This document shows positions 40,398 through 49,875 of a DNA stretch of 64,000 nucleotides, in pieces. The notes beneath the pieces are model-generated. The model was not told the DNA's origin, did no database searches, and saw only the letters and a program-made list of their open reading frames with translations. Origin of the DNA: Brevibacillus gelatini (lineage in GTDB: Bacteria > Bacillota > Bacilli > Brevibacillales > Brevibacillaceae); the NCBI RefSeq assembly GCF_003710935.1, contig NZ_RHHS01000005.1:62001-126000 (forward strand). Reading direction: 5' to 3'. Position 1 is the first letter of the stretch. Each line of letters starts with the position of its first letter. The translations under genes were made by a program, and so were the position numbers.

Positions 40398-41540
40398 TTA
40401 ATCAGCAAGCAAATGCTTGGCGATGACGATTCGTTGAATTTCGTTTGTACCTTCGTAAATTTGCGTGACCTTGGCGTCGCGGAACAGCCGCTCTACCGGA
40501 TATTCCCGGGTGTAGCCGTAGCCGCCGAACACCTGGACTGCTTCTGTTGCCAGCTCCATGGCCGTGTCCGTTGCGAACCGCTTTGCCATGGATGCCTCCA
40601 TGCCGCAGGAGATGCCTTGGCTGCGCAGCGACGCCGCGCGATACACGAGCAGTCTGGCCGCTTCCACCTTGGTCGCCATGTCTGCGAGCTTGAAGGCGAT
40701 GGCTTGCTGCCTGGCGATTGGTTGGCCGAACTGCTTGCGCTCCTTGGCGTACTCTGTCGCGTATTGGACAGCAGCCTCGGCGATGCCCAGCGCCTGTGCG
40801 GCAATCCCGATGCGCCCCGTGTCCAGGTTGGCCATGGCGATCGTAAAGCCTTCTCCCTCCTGCCCCAGCAGATTGGCGGCAGGCACACGCGCGTTGTCGA
40901 ATACAAGCTCGGTCGTGTAGGAGCCGTGCAGCCCCATCTTCTTTTCTTTTTTGCCGACGTGAAAGCCTGGCGTATCCTTTTCCACGATGAAGGCGGATAT
41001 GCCCTTGGCGCCTTTCGCGGGATCGGTGACGGCAAACGTGATGTACGTATCGGCTTCGCCGCCGTTGGTGATAAACACCTTGTTGCCGTTCAGGATGTAT
41101 TCATCGCCATTGCGCACAGCCGTCGTCCTGATGCTGCTCGCATCCGATCCGGCATGCGGCTCCGTCAGGGCAAAAGCGCCGAGATATTCGCCACTGGCGA
41201 GCTTTGGCACGTATTTGCGTTTCTGCTCGTCCGTTCCGAAGTACAGAATCGGATTTGTCCCGACAGAGGTGTGCACGGACAGGATCACGCCCACCGTTGC
41301 GCTCACCTTGGAAATCTCATGGATAGCCAAAATGTAGGAGACAAAATCGGCGCCGGCACCTCCCCATTCTTCCGGGACCGGAATGCCCATCAGGCCCATT
41401 TCGCCCATCTTTTTGATGACCTGACGGGGAAACTCATCCTTTTCTTCCATAACGGGAACAAATGGCGCAATCTCTTTTTGCGCAAAGTCGCGCACCATGC
41501 GACGCATCATTTCCTGTTCTTCATTCAACCTGAAATCCAT
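40398..41540 (-). CDS. Acyl-CoA dehydrogenase (paralogue 2)
   Basis: 380 residues, the same fold and motifs as the neighbouring copy ([55 protein letters not shown]) but clearly diverged, so it is an old duplication rather than a recent one. Different chain length or branching preference is likely. It begins 32 nt after the hydroxyacyl-CoA dehydrogenase gene and belongs to the same operon. Confidence 0.93.
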   Translation of the reverse strand: MDFRLNEEQEMMRRMVRDFAQKEIAPFVPVMEEKDEFPRQVIKKMGEMGLMGIPVPEEWGGAGADFVSYILAIHEISKVSATVGVILSVHTSVGTNPILYFGTDEQKRKYVPKLASGEYLGAFALTEPHAGSDASSIRTTAVRNGDEYILNGNKVFITNGGEADTYITFAVTDPAKGAKGISAFIVEKDTPGFHVGKKEKKMGLHGSYTTELVFDNARVPAANLLGQEGEGFTIAMANLDTGRIGIAAQALGIAEAAVQYATEYAKERKQFGQPIARQQAIAFKLADMATKVEAARLLVYRAASLRSQGISCGMEASMAKRFATDTAMELATEAVQVFGGYGYTREYPVERLFRDAKVTQIYEGTNEIQRIVIAKHLLAD

Positions 41541-41572
41541 GGCCGTCCTACCTTTCTGCGAAAATTACCCAG

Positions 41573-42424
41573 TTAGTTGTATACGTAGAATCCTCGACCG
41601 GATTTTTTGCCAAGCCATCCCGCTTTCACATATTTGCGCAGGAGCGGGCAAGGACGGTATTTGGAATCACCGAAGCCTTCGTACAGTACCTCCATGATGT
41701 AGAGGCACGTATCCAGGCCGATGAAGTCCGCGAGTTGGAGAGGGCCCATCGGGTGGTTCATGCCGAGCTTCATCACTTCGTCAATCGCTTCCGGCGTCGC
41801 CACACCTTCGTATACGCAGTAGATCGCTTCATTGAGCATCGGCATCAGCACCCGATTGGAGACAAAGCCCGGAAAATCGTTGACGCTCACAGGCACCTTG
41901 CCCATCTGCTTGGACAAATCCTCAGTCAGTTGGTACACCTCATCGGCGGTTTGCAGTCCACGGATGATCTCGACCAGCTTCATCACCGGCACCGGATTCA
42001 TGAAGTGCATGCCGATCACTTTTTCCGGGCGCTTTGTCACAGCCGCAATCTCGGTGATCGGCAGAGAGGACGTGTTGCTCGCCAAAATCGTGTGCGGCGG
42101 ACAAATCTCGTCCAGCCTGGAGAAAATGGCTGATTTCACCGCCATGTTTTCCGTCACAGCTTCGATGACAAAATCCGCTTCCGCAGCGTCTGCCAGATCC
42201 GTTGACGCTGTGATCCGGGACAAAATCGCCTGCTTGTCGTCTTCGCTCAGCTTGCCTTTTTCCACGTTGCGCGTCAGGTTTTTCGCAATCGTCGCCAGAC
42301 CGCGCTCCACAAACGGCTGCTGCACATCGTTCAAATAAACGCGAAAGCCAGCCTGTGCTGCTACCTGGGCAATCCCGCTGCCCATCTGTCCTGCTCCGAC
42401 GACCATAATCGTTTGTACGTTCAT
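41573..42424 (-). CDS. 3-hydroxybutyryl-CoA dehydrogenase
   Basis: 283 residues. NAD(P)-dependent oxidation of 3-hydroxyacyl-CoA (MmgB/Hbd family). The Rossmann motif [17 protein letters not shown], the catalytic [15 protein letters not shown] histidine and the C-terminal [16 protein letters not shown] are diagnostic. It follows the thiolase gene by 12 nt. The single-domain form points to short-chain substrates. Confidence 0.95.
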   Translation of the reverse strand: MNVQTIMVVGAGQMGSGIAQVAAQAGFRVYLNDVQQPFVERGLATIAKNLTRNVEKGKLSEDDKQAILSRITASTDLADAAEADFVIEAVTENMAVKSAIFSRLDEICPPHTILASNTSSLPITEIAAVTKRPEKVIGMHFMNPVPVMKLVEIIRGLQTADEVYQLTEDLSKQMGKVPVSVNDFPGFVSNRVLMPMLNEAIYCVYEGVATPEAIDEVMKLGMNHPMGPLQLADFIGLDTCLYIMEVLYEGFGDSKYRPCPLLRKYVKAGWLGKKSGRGFYVYN

Positions 42425-42436
42425 GTAAAGGCCTCC

Positions 42437-43615
42437 CTATTCCACTTTTATCAAAATGGCGTCTCCCTGTGCGGCACCGCTGCATATCGCCGCGATTCCC
42501 AATCCGCCACCGCGTCTCTTCAATTCATAAGCGAGGTGCATGATAATGCGCGCTCCGCTCGCGCCAATCGGATGACCGAGCGCGATTGCTCCCCCGTTCA
42601 CATTCACTTTCTCGTCGTCCCAGCCGACGATTTTGCCGCTCGTCAAGGTCACAGCCGCGAACGCTTCGTTCACCTCGAACAAATCGATCTCCGCAAGCGA
42701 AACGCCTGTTTTTTCGAGCAGCTTGTTGATCGCAAGCCCAGGCGTTGTCGCGATGTACGGCGCTTCTGCCCCTACCTGCGCGTGTCCGAGAATCGTCGCC
42801 AGCGGCTTGATTCCCAGTTGCTTCGCCTTTTCATCGGACATCAGCACCATCGCTGCCGCTCCGTCGTTGATTCCCGGCGCGTTGCCTGCCGTAATCGTGC
42901 CGTCCTTTTTGTAGACCGGAGGCAGCTTGGCGAGTCCTTCCAGCGTCGTATCCGGGCGAGGTCCCTCGTCTTTTGTAACCAGCACCGGCTCTCCTTTTTT
43001 CTGCGGGATCGAAACGGGGACAATCTCTTCGGCAAAAAGTCCGGCTTCGATTGCCTTGGCCGCCCGCTGTTGACTGCGCAGCGCCCACTCGTCCTGCGCT
43101 TCCCGCGTAATGCCGTACTCTTCGGCTACGTTGCTGCCGTGAATCGCCATCGGCACCTGGTCAAACGGGCAGGTGAGGCCATCGTACATCATCAGATCGC
43201 GAACGGTGGCGTCACCCATCCGCATGCCGTAGCGGGCATTCGGCAGAGCGTACGGCGCGTTGCTCATGCTCTCCATGCCGCCTGCGACGATGATTTCCCC
43301 GTCCCCTGCGCGAATGATCTGGTCGCCCATCGTAACGGCGCGCATCCCGGAGGCACATACCTTGTTGATCGTCTCGCTCGCCACATTCCAGGGCAGCCCG
43401 GCCTTGCGAGCAGCCTGACGGGAAGGAACCTGACCCGCGCCTGCCTGTACGACCATCCCCATGATGACTTCATCGACCTGATCGCCGGATATACCGGAGC
43501 GCTCCACTGCTTCCCTGATGGCGATGGCACCGAGTTCTACTGCAGACAACGCTTTCAAAGAGCCGCCAAACTTACCAAACGGGGTACGTGCCGCCCCTGC
43601 AATTACCGTTTTCAT
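42437..43615 (-). CDS. Acetyl-CoA C-acetyltransferase (thiolase)
   Basis: 392 residues from the ATG at 43615 ([16 protein letters not shown]). MmgA/ThlA family: nucleophile cysteine in [11 protein letters not shown] (near 88), histidine in [18 protein letters not shown], and the second cysteine in [13 protein letters not shown]. It interconverts acetyl-CoA and acetoacetyl-CoA, the last step of beta-oxidation. First gene of the operon thiolase-hydroxyacyl dehydrogenase-two acyl-CoA dehydrogenases-tetR-icmF, with an operator 49 nt upstream. Confidence 0.95.
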   Translation of the reverse strand: MKTVIAGAARTPFGKFGGSLKALSAVELGAIAIREAVERSGISGDQVDEVIMGMVVQAGAGQVPSRQAARKAGLPWNVASETINKVCASGMRAVTMGDQIIRAGDGEIIVAGGMESMSNAPYALPNARYGMRMGDATVRDLMMYDGLTCPFDQVPMAIHGSNVAEEYGITREAQDEWALRSQQRAAKAIEAGLFAEEIVPVSIPQKKGEPVLVTKDEGPRPDTTLEGLAKLPPVYKKDGTITAGNAPGINDGAAAMVLMSDEKAKQLGIKPLATILGHAQVGAEAPYIATTPGLAINKLLEKTGVSLAEIDLFEVNEAFAAVTLTSGKIVGWDDEKVNVNGGAIALGHPIGASGARIIMHLAYELKRRGGGLGIAAICSGAAQGDAILIKVE

Positions 43616-43663
43616 CGCATGACCTCCATTCGGCTTTTTCGTGCTTATCAACGAAAAATAAAT

Positions 43664-43681
43664 TGATCGAGCGTTCGTTCA
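43664..43681 (-). promoter_or_regulatory. FadR-like operator upstream of the thiolase operon
   Basis: TGAACGAACGCTCGATCA on the minus strand, 7 of 9 pairs symmetric. It shares TGA..AACGCTC..TC with the tetR site. Confidence 0.65.
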
Positions 43682-43737
43682 CTTTTCTGCTATCTTCATT
43701 TTGCCGTCTTCTGTTCGATTAGTCAATGAATTAGGAA

Positions 43738-43778
43738 AAAAAGAACAGCCTGACTTTTCGCTTGCATCAGGCTGTTCC
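43738..43778 (-). terminator. Intrinsic terminator after the iron-sulfur oxidoreductase gene
   Basis: GAACAGCCTGA pairs with TCAGGCTGTTC (11 bp) around a 14-nt loop, followed by TTTTTTTCC on the minus strand, 22 nt after the stop. Confidence 0.92.
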
Positions 43779-43800
43779 AACGGTGCCGATCCTTTCCTTG

Positions 43801-45876
43801 TCAGATCGCGTCCGCCAAAATTTCTGCCACATCGCGCGTTTTGACTTCGTCTTCTTTTTCCTTCGTCTTGATGCCGTCGTTTATCATGGTCAGGCAGTAC
43901 GGGCAGGCGCTGGCGATTGCGGTCGGATTGACCTCCAATGCCTGCTCTGTGCGCGCCACATTGACCCGCGTGCCTTCGTGCTCTTCCATCCACATGAGGC
44001 CGCCGCCCGCTCCGCAGCACATGCTGTCGCAGCCGCTGCGCTTCATTTCCACTACTTCCACGCCAGGAATCGCTTCCAGAATGACGCGCGGCTTGTCGTA
44101 AATCTCGTTGTAGCGGCCCAGATAGCAGGAGTCGTGGTACGTGATGCGCTCCTTGACTTCCTTGGTCGGCTTCAGACGGCCTTCCTTCACCCATTGGGCG
44201 AGCAGCTCGGAGTGGTGGTATACCTCTGCTTTCAGCCCGAACTCCGGATACTCGTTTTTGAACGTATTGTACGCATGCGGGTCGCAGGTCACGATCTTTT
44301 TGACTTCGTAGGCCTCGAACAGCGCGATGTTTTCCTGCGCCAGCTGCTGGAACAAAAACTCGTTTCCGATGCGGCGCGCCGTGTCTCCCGAGTTCTTTTC
44401 CTCGTTGCCCAGGATGGCGAACTTGACGCCTGCTTCGTGCATCAGCTTCACAAACGCCTGGGAAATTTTTTGGCTGCGCAGGTCAAACGATCCCATCGAA
44501 CCTACCCAGAACAAATACTCGAACTCTTCCACCTGCTTGACGGTCGGCACTTCGTATTGCCCGTTCAGACCTTCGATCCACTTCATCCGGTCTTTGCGGT
44601 TGATTCCCCACGGGTTGCCCTGGCGCTCGATGTTGTTCAGGGCGCGCTGTGCTTCCGCTGGCATGCTGCCTTCTGTCATCACCAGGTAACGGCGCATGTC
44701 GATGATTTTTTCCACGTGCTCGTTCATGACCGGGCACTGATCCTCGCAGTTGCGGCAGGTCGTACAAGCCCACAGCTCCTGCTCGGTAATCACATCGCCA
44801 ATCAGGTTTTTCTCGTACACGGAGGCAGCCGCTTCGGCTGTCGCCGCTACTTCCGATGCTTGCAGCGCGATCTGGTTGGCCGTCGTTTGCGAAAATGCAA
44901 AGCTCGGCATCCACGGCGTGCGGGAGGTGACAGCCGCTCCTTTTTCCGTCAAATGGTCGCGCATTTTTGTAATCAGGTCCATCGGTGAGAGCATTTTTCC
45001 GGTACCGGCTGCCGGACACATATTCGTACAGCGTCCGCACTCCACACAGGCGTACAGGTCGATCAACTGCGTCTGCGTAAAGTCCTCGATTTTACCTACG
45101 CCGAACACTTCCTGCGTCTCGTCCTCGAAGTTGATGCTGGACAGCTTGCCAGGCGGGTCGAGCTTTTTGAACCAGACGTTTACCGGAGCAAACAGCAAGT
45201 GAGCGTGCTTGGATTGCGGCACATAGACGGCAAAGCCGAGCAAAATAATCAGGTGCGCCCACCAGAATACGTAAAACAGAACCGCTCCGCCTGTCGTCCC
45301 TACGCCCATCGCGGAAAACGCCATCGCGATTGCGGAAGAGAACGGCGCATAGCCGGACGCTTCATGCCCGAGCCAGATTTGCTCGAAGGCGAGGGAGAGC
45401 AGTACGGTCGCCATCAGGGAAGAGATCAACAGCAGGACGATCCCTGACTTGAAGCCGCGCTTCAGCCGCTTCAGCTTCTCGATATAGCGGCGGTAAAAGG
45501 CGTATCCGACGGCGACCAGGATCAGAAACGTGGTAATCTCCTGCATGAGCGAGAAGTATTTGTGAGCGCTGCCAAAAGGAAGCTCGAAGCCTTTGGACAG
45601 CCCCTTGACAATCAGCTCAATCGCGCCGAATTGCAGGATGATGAAGCCGTAAAACATGACAACGTGCATGAGCCCGCTTTTTTTGTCCTTCAACAGCTTC
45701 TTGTGAAAAATGATGTTGTCCAGCATCAGGTTGATGCGTGCGCCAAAGTCATCTTTCACCTCAGGTTTTTTGCCCAGCTTGATGAACAAATACCTGCTGT
45801 ACACAACATGTCCGGCCAGATACAGCCCGTAAGCGAGCACCAGGAAAAACGCGATCAGATTGACAAGTGCCAGCAT
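43801..45876 (-). CDS. Membrane (Fe-S) oxidoreductase, heterodisulfide-reductase-like (likely ETF:quinone oxidoreductase)
   Basis: 691 residues. N-terminal membrane part with about five hydrophobic helices (residues 1-225), a NarI-like heme b or quinone domain. Two 4Fe-4S cluster motifs follow: CVECGRCTNMC at 277-287 and CTTCRNCEDQC at 371-381. The C-terminal half has CCG-type cysteine-rich segments (HDSCYLG and CDSMCCGAGGG). B. subtilis YwjF has this architecture and belongs to the FadR regulon; related proteins are proposed to pass electrons from ETF to menaquinone. Two FadR-like palindromes upstream support coregulation with the acyl-CoA dehydrogenases. Confidence 0.88.
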   Translation of the reverse strand: MLALVNLIAFFLVLAYGLYLAGHVVYSRYLFIKLGKKPEVKDDFGARINLMLDNIIFHKKLLKDKKSGLMHVVMFYGFIILQFGAIELIVKGLSKGFELPFGSAHKYFSLMQEITTFLILVAVGYAFYRRYIEKLKRLKRGFKSGIVLLLISSLMATVLLSLAFEQIWLGHEASGYAPFSSAIAMAFSAMGVGTTGGAVLFYVFWWAHLIILLGFAVYVPQSKHAHLLFAPVNVWFKKLDPPGKLSSINFEDETQEVFGVGKIEDFTQTQLIDLYACVECGRCTNMCPAAGTGKMLSPMDLITKMRDHLTEKGAAVTSRTPWMPSFAFSQTTANQIALQASEVAATAEAAASVYEKNLIGDVITEQELWACTTCRNCEDQCPVMNEHVEKIIDMRRYLVMTEGSMPAEAQRALNNIERQGNPWGINRKDRMKWIEGLNGQYEVPTVKQVEEFEYLFWVGSMGSFDLRSQKISQAFVKLMHEAGVKFAILGNEEKNSGDTARRIGNEFLFQQLAQENIALFEAYEVKKIVTCDPHAYNTFKNEYPEFGLKAEVYHHSELLAQWVKEGRLKPTKEVKERITYHDSCYLGRYNEIYDKPRVILEAIPGVEVVEMKRSGCDSMCCGAGGGLMWMEEHEGTRVNVARTEQALEVNPTAIASACPYCLTMINDGIKTKEKEDEVKTRDVAEILADAI

Positions 45877-45915
45877 GTTTCTACTCCCCCACTTTCACGA
45901 GTTGTCTTTAGATTC

Positions 45916-45944
45916 ATCTTATCAGAATCGAGAGGAAAAATGAA
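45916..45944 (-). promoter_or_regulatory. Candidate promoter of the iron-sulfur oxidoreductase gene
   Basis: TTCATT (45939-45944), 17 nt, TAAGAT (45916-45921), minus strand. The -35 region overlaps the palindrome at 45941-45958, so a bound repressor would block it. Confidence 0.5.
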
Positions 45945-45958
45945 TGACTATTCAGTCT
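45941..45958 (-). promoter_or_regulatory. FadR-like operator, promoter-proximal
   Basis: TGAATGACTATTCAGTCT on the plus strand agrees closely with the B. subtilis FadR consensus as I recall it, TGAATGANTANTCATTCA. Confidence 0.68.
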
Positions 45959-45992
45959 GTAAAATTGAGTTTTTTAAAAAATGAAACAAAAC

Positions 45993-46010
45993 TGACTGAA
46001 CGGTCGCTCG
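45993..46010 (-). promoter_or_regulatory. FadR-like operator, distal
   Basis: TGACTGAACGGTCGCTCG on the plus strand, with the AACG/CG-centred form of the motif, 35 nt beyond the proximal site. Confidence 0.5.
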
Positions 46011-46084
46011 AATAACTGTAATTTGATCTTATCACATAAGTCGCAAATCAACCATCCTCCAAATAAAGTTGAAAATATTCACAC

Positions 46085-46122
46085 GAAAAACAAGCAGCCA
46101 CCCGTTGACCAGGCAGCTGCTT
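46085..46122 (-). terminator. Intrinsic terminator after kamA
   Basis: AAGCAGC pairs with GCTGCTT around 17 nt, then GTTTTTC on the minus strand, 16 nt after the kamA stop. TTTGGTTTTT on the other side makes it potentially bidirectional. Confidence 0.75.
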
Positions 46123-46137
46123 TGGTTTTTGCCAGTT

Positions 46138-47496
46138 TTATTTTCCCGAGACTTCTTTTGTCTCTACTGCACTTTGTTGCTTCTTCGCTTTTTGCTCCAT
46201 GCGCACATCGGCCAGCGACTTGACCTTCGTCGCCTTGATCCGCTTGTTGCGCGGCAGATCGGCCGGCTCCAGGTTGTTTGCTTCATCCTGCATGAGCGCC
46301 GCGATACCGACTGCCTTGCCTTTTGCCGCGATGCAGTATTCGCAGTTTTCCTCGTCGTGCTCATGGTACTGCTTCGGCTCCGGATACGAAGTGATGACAC
46401 CTTCGAAGTTGCGCAGCACCACTTTGTCGGACGACTGGGAGATCAGGTAGTTCGGGCTGACCGGAATTTTCCCGCCGCCGTGCGGAGCGTCCACCACGAA
46501 GGTCGGTACGGCGTAGCCGGAGGTATGGCCGCGCAGGTGCTCAATGATTTCAATCCCTTTGCTGACAGGCGTGCGGAAGTGGCCGATCCCTTCAGACAGG
46601 TCGCATTGATAGATGTAGTAAGGACGAACGCGGATTTTCACCAGATCCTGCACGAGCTTTTTCATCGTGTTCGGGCAATCGTTGATTCCCGCGAGAATCA
46701 CGGACTGATTGCCGAGCGGAACACCCGCGTTGGCCAGCATTTCACATGCCTGCTTCGCTTCCGGGGTAATTTCCTTTGGATGGTTGAAGTGTGTGTTGAG
46801 CCATACAGGATGGTATTTTTTCAGGATGTTGCACAGGTTTTCCGTAATGCGCTGCGGGAAGACGACAGGCGCACGGGTACCGATGCGGATGATTTCCACA
46901 TGCGGGATGGCACGCAGGCTGCTGAGAACGTATTCCAAAACGCGGTCGTTAATCAGCAGTCCGTCTCCGCCGGAGATCAGCACGTCACGCACTTCCGGTC
47001 TGCTGCGGATGTATTCGATACAGGCGTCGAGCTGTTTCTTGGGCACGCCCATCCCGATCTGGCCGGAAAATCTGCGGCGCGTACAGTAGCGGCAATACAT
47101 CGAGCATTGGTTTGTCACAAGGAACAGCACGCGGTCCGGATAGCGGTGCGTCAGACCGGGAACCGGGGAATCGGTATCCTCGTGGAGCGGGTCTTCCATG
47201 TCGTACTTCGTGCGCACCATTTCCGAGGACAGCGGCACGGATTGCATGCGCACCGGATCTTTCGGATCGTCCACGTCCATCAGGGAAGCGTAGTACGGCG
47301 TAATATTCAACGGAATGGTTTGCGAAGAAATACGCACGCCTTCTTCCTCTTCCGGCGTCAGGTTGATGACCTTTTTCAAATCATCTACGGTCTTGATGGT
47401 GTGGGTCAACTGCCACATCCAGTCGTTCCACTTTTCTTCGGGCACATCTTTCCAAAGTTCAATAGAGCGCCAGTCACGTCTTGTCGCTACTGTCAT
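46138..47496 (-). CDS. kamA: Lysine 2,3-aminomutase
   Basis: 452 residues from the ATG at 47496, about 50 nt after the transcription start predicted from the sigma-54 promoter; an upstream TTG-initiated frame to 47547 would start at or before the first transcribed base. It converts L-lysine to L-beta-lysine with SAM, a 4Fe-4S cluster and PLP. The cluster motif is CSMYCRYC; the PLP lysine is in DAPHGGGKIPV. C-terminal cysteines (ENCEYC) may bind zinc. In B. thuringiensis kamA opens a lysine-degradation locus under sigma-54 and KamR; here it stands alone, and no ablB acetyltransferase is nearby. Confidence 0.95.
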   Translation of the reverse strand: MTVATRRDWRSIELWKDVPEEKWNDWMWQLTHTIKTVDDLKKVINLTPEEEEGVRISSQTIPLNITPYYASLMDVDDPKDPVRMQSVPLSSEMVRTKYDMEDPLHEDTDSPVPGLTHRYPDRVLFLVTNQCSMYCRYCTRRRFSGQIGMGVPKKQLDACIEYIRSRPEVRDVLISGGDGLLINDRVLEYVLSSLRAIPHVEIIRIGTRAPVVFPQRITENLCNILKKYHPVWLNTHFNHPKEITPEAKQACEMLANAGVPLGNQSVILAGINDCPNTMKKLVQDLVKIRVRPYYIYQCDLSEGIGHFRTPVSKGIEIIEHLRGHTSGYAVPTFVVDAPHGGGKIPVSPNYLISQSSDKVVLRNFEGVITSYPEPKQYHEHDEENCEYCIAAKGKAVGIAALMQDEANNLEPADLPRNKRIKATKVKSLADVRMEQKAKKQQSAVETKEVSGK

Positions 47497-47558
47497 CTGC
47501 TTCACATCTCCTCTCGTCTGTAGTGAACCTTCTTGCGTTTCACTCAACGAAGAAAAGA

Positions 47559-47574
47559 TGCAAGGGTCGTGCCA
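47559..47574 (-). promoter_or_regulatory. Sigma-54 (-24/-12) promoter of kamA
   Basis: TGGCACGACCCTTGCA on the minus strand matches the sigma-54 consensus TGGCACN5TTGCA fully. Predicted transcription start near 47548, 52 nt before the kamA ATG. Confidence 0.93.
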
Positions 47575-47659
47575 ACCAAATCTAAAGATTTAGAAAATAG
47601 GAAATAGAACATTTTGTAAGCGTTTTTTGACCAGATTCAATCGGATTGTCTATATGAGT

Positions 47660-47675
47660 TGCCGAATTTTCGGCA
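47660..47675 (-). promoter_or_regulatory. Candidate KamR binding site upstream of kamA
   Basis: TGCCGAA, 2 nt, TTCGGCA; perfect 7-bp arms. It lies about 100 nt upstream of the kamA sigma-54 promoter, a normal enhancer distance, and 1 nt after the kamR stop. The identical 16-mer occurs at 49154-49169. Confidence 0.72.
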
Positions 47676-47676
47676 T

Positions 47677-49107
47677 TCAACAGGGCGGGATCATCCGCTG
47701 CGAAAGCTTGTATTGCAGCGTTTGGCGGGGAATGCCCAACAGCTTCGCCGCACGCAGTACGTTGCCTTCTGTCTTTTTCAGTGCCTCCCCGATGAGCCGC
47801 TCCTCCATCTCGCGCAAAATCTCGGGCAGCGTACAGCCTTCCTTTTCCACTAGCAAGGAAAACGGGTCTGGCGCGACTGTGTGCAGAGACGTTGCCGGCA
47901 GCGCACGCTCCAGCATATGCGCAGGCAGATGCTCCAACTGCAGCACGTCGCCCTCGACCATGTTCATCGCTGCCTCGATGACGTGCTCCAGCTCCCGGAC
48001 GTTTCCCGGCCAGTCGTAGCGTGCAAACAGCCGGGCCACCTCTTCGCTGACTCCGCGCACGTTCATGGCGAATTCGCGGTTGAACTTGGCCAAAAAGTGT
48101 TCGACCAACAGTTCCACATCTTCCCTGCGCTCGCGCAAAGGCGGCAATTCAAAAGAAACGACGTTGATCCGGTAATACAGGTCGGCTCGCATCAGCCCGC
48201 GCTCCACAAGCGACTGCGGGGCTTCGTTGACGGCCGCAATGACGCGCACATCGACTTTGGTCGACTGGCTTCCGCCGATTCTCCTGATCTGCCCGTCCTG
48301 CAGTACGCGCAGCAGCTTTGCCTGCAAATCGAGCGGCATACTGTTCAACTCATCCAAAAACAAAGTGCCGCCGTTTGCCAACTCAAACAGCCCAGGGCGG
48401 TCATCGGCTCCGGTAAAGCTGCCCTTCACCGTGCCGAACAAAAGGCTTTCCAAAAGGGACGAAGGCAGCGCCGCGCAGTTTTGCGCGATAAACGGCTTGC
48501 CGCTGCGCGAAGACGCCTGGTGGATGGACTGGACAAACAGCTCCTTGCCCGTCCCGGTCTCGCCGTAAATCAGCACGGGCGAAGTCGTTCGCGCCGCTCT
48601 TTTCGCCCGCTCCTTCAGCCGCTTCATTTTTTCGCTCTTCGTCAAAATGTCGTCGAAGTGAAAAGAGACTTCCTCCGCTCCCCGCTTGGCGCGCTTCGGC
48701 TTGCTGATCTTCGCCTGCAAGTCGACGAGGCGCTCCGACAGTTCTTTCAGCTTGCCAATATCTTTGGCGACCTCGACAGCGCCAACCAGCCGTTTGCCGA
48801 CGCGTACCGGGAGCGTCGTGTTGATCGTTTCGACACGCATCCCTTTCCAGTTTTTATACGTCTGTGTCTGGTTGTAGATCGCTTCCCCGCTCTCGATCAC
48901 GCGCAAGAGCGTGCTCGACTGCCGATCAAGCGACGGAAACACCTCTAAAAGCGGCTTTCCGAGCACTTCCTCCGGCGTAAGCCCGTCAAGCCTGGCCGCG
49001 ACGTGGTTATAGAAAATCGTGATGCCATCCGCATCGACTACGTGAATCCCCTCATCAATTGCCCCCAGTATCGCCTGCAACATTTCCACCGTATCAGACA
49101 ACGGCAT
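47677..49107 (-). CDS. kamR: Sigma-54-dependent activator (PAS, AAA+, Fis-type HTH), KamR-like
   Basis: 476 residues from the ATG at 49107 behind AAAGGAG; the frame is open to 49416 but that part covers the upstream palindrome. Domains: PAS sensor (about 8-120, [15 protein letters not shown]), linker rich in basic residues (about 135-160), AAA+ domain with Walker A GETGTGKE, the sigma-54 contact loop GSFTGA, Walker [13 protein letters not shown], and a C-terminal Fis HTH ([22 protein letters not shown]). RocR, BkdR and KamR share this form. Position next to kamA with a sigma-54 promoter supports KamR; the inducer, perhaps lysine or a catabolite, is unknown. Confidence 0.9.
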   Translation of the reverse strand: MPLSDTVEMLQAILGAIDEGIHVVDADGITIFYNHVAARLDGLTPEEVLGKPLLEVFPSLDRQSSTLLRVIESGEAIYNQTQTYKNWKGMRVETINTTLPVRVGKRLVGAVEVAKDIGKLKELSERLVDLQAKISKPKRAKRGAEEVSFHFDDILTKSEKMKRLKERAKRAARTTSPVLIYGETGTGKELFVQSIHQASSRSGKPFIAQNCAALPSSLLESLLFGTVKGSFTGADDRPGLFELANGGTLFLDELNSMPLDLQAKLLRVLQDGQIRRIGGSQSTKVDVRVIAAVNEAPQSLVERGLMRADLYYRINVVSFELPPLRERREDVELLVEHFLAKFNREFAMNVRGVSEEVARLFARYDWPGNVRELEHVIEAAMNMVEGDVLQLEHLPAHMLERALPATSLHTVAPDPFSLLVEKEGCTLPEILREMEERLIGEALKKTEGNVLRAAKLLGIPRQTLQYKLSQRMIPPC

Positions 49108-49153
49108 GCTGGCCTCCACTCCTTTCAACCTTGCTGCCAAAAAACCATCACTA

Positions 49154-49169
49154 TGCCGAAAATTCGGCA
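49154..49169 (-). promoter_or_regulatory. Candidate KamR binding site upstream of kamR
   Basis: TGCCGAAAATTCGGCA, the same 16-mer as at 47660-47675, 46 nt before the kamR start codon. Suggests autoregulation. Confidence 0.68.
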
Positions 49170-49399
49170 GATGCGCATCAGCCTTCCGGTTTCGCGCAAC
49201 CTGAATCGAGAGCAGCGGCGTGTAAAACGCGGTCCGCGTCATTTGCACCTTGCCAGGCAGGCTAAAAAGCAAAAAGGCGGTCAGACCCTGCCCGGAAATG
49301 AGGCCATTTGCGAGTACGAACACGCCTGTGCCCCCTTCCATATCCTGCCGCGAGTACCTTCTATTGTACGTGCAAAAAACCGCCCTTGCAAAGAGCGGC

Positions 49400-49813
49400 T
49401 TATTTTCCCAGCTCAATTTTCAGTTCATGCTCGCCTGCGTACTGCTCATTCATCCAGGTTTGGTAAAAAACTTCCACCTGCACCGGAGCTTCCTCCGCAT
49501 AACGGATGCGCAGCTTGCTCGTATGCGTCTCCATCGCAAACGGGCCGTACGGGCTTTGGTAAGTGCCGTGCGTGCTGGCCCCTTTTTCAAAATGCTGTCT
49601 GGTCGACACGCCTCCCTGGCGCACGAGCGTAACGGCTTTGTCCGTCAGCTTGAGCGTCGTGCTGACTTCGCCTACGCCTTCCAGCTGTTCCTTGTACGTC
49701 AAATACCAGGCGCTGGCCTTTTGTACGAGTCTCCCTTCGTACTGATGCGTCGACTCATCCCATTCCCCATCGACGCGGTGTCTCGCTGACAGCTTTATCT
49801 GTACTTCTTGCAT
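49400..49813 (-). CDS. ywiB: DUF1934 protein YwiB
   Basis: 137 residues. The family is a calycin-like beta-barrel (YwiB of B. subtilis) of unknown function. [27 protein letters not shown] and [11 protein letters not shown] give the alternating pattern of strands. Start ATG at 49813 is likely, with GGAGTGTGG upstream; 49825 is possible. In Bacillus it is found before argS; here the next gene is an MFS transporter. Confidence 0.82.
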   Translation of the reverse strand: MQEVQIKLSARHRVDGEWDESTHQYEGRLVQKASAWYLTYKEQLEGVGEVSTTLKLTDKAVTLVRQGGVSTRQHFEKGASTHGTYQSPYGPFAMETHTSKLRIRYAEEAPVQVEVFYQTWMNEQYAGEHELKIELGK

Positions 49814-49875
49814 GACGACTTCCACACTCCATGATTTCTACTTTCTGTCCGACAAATCATCCATTCATTTTACGA

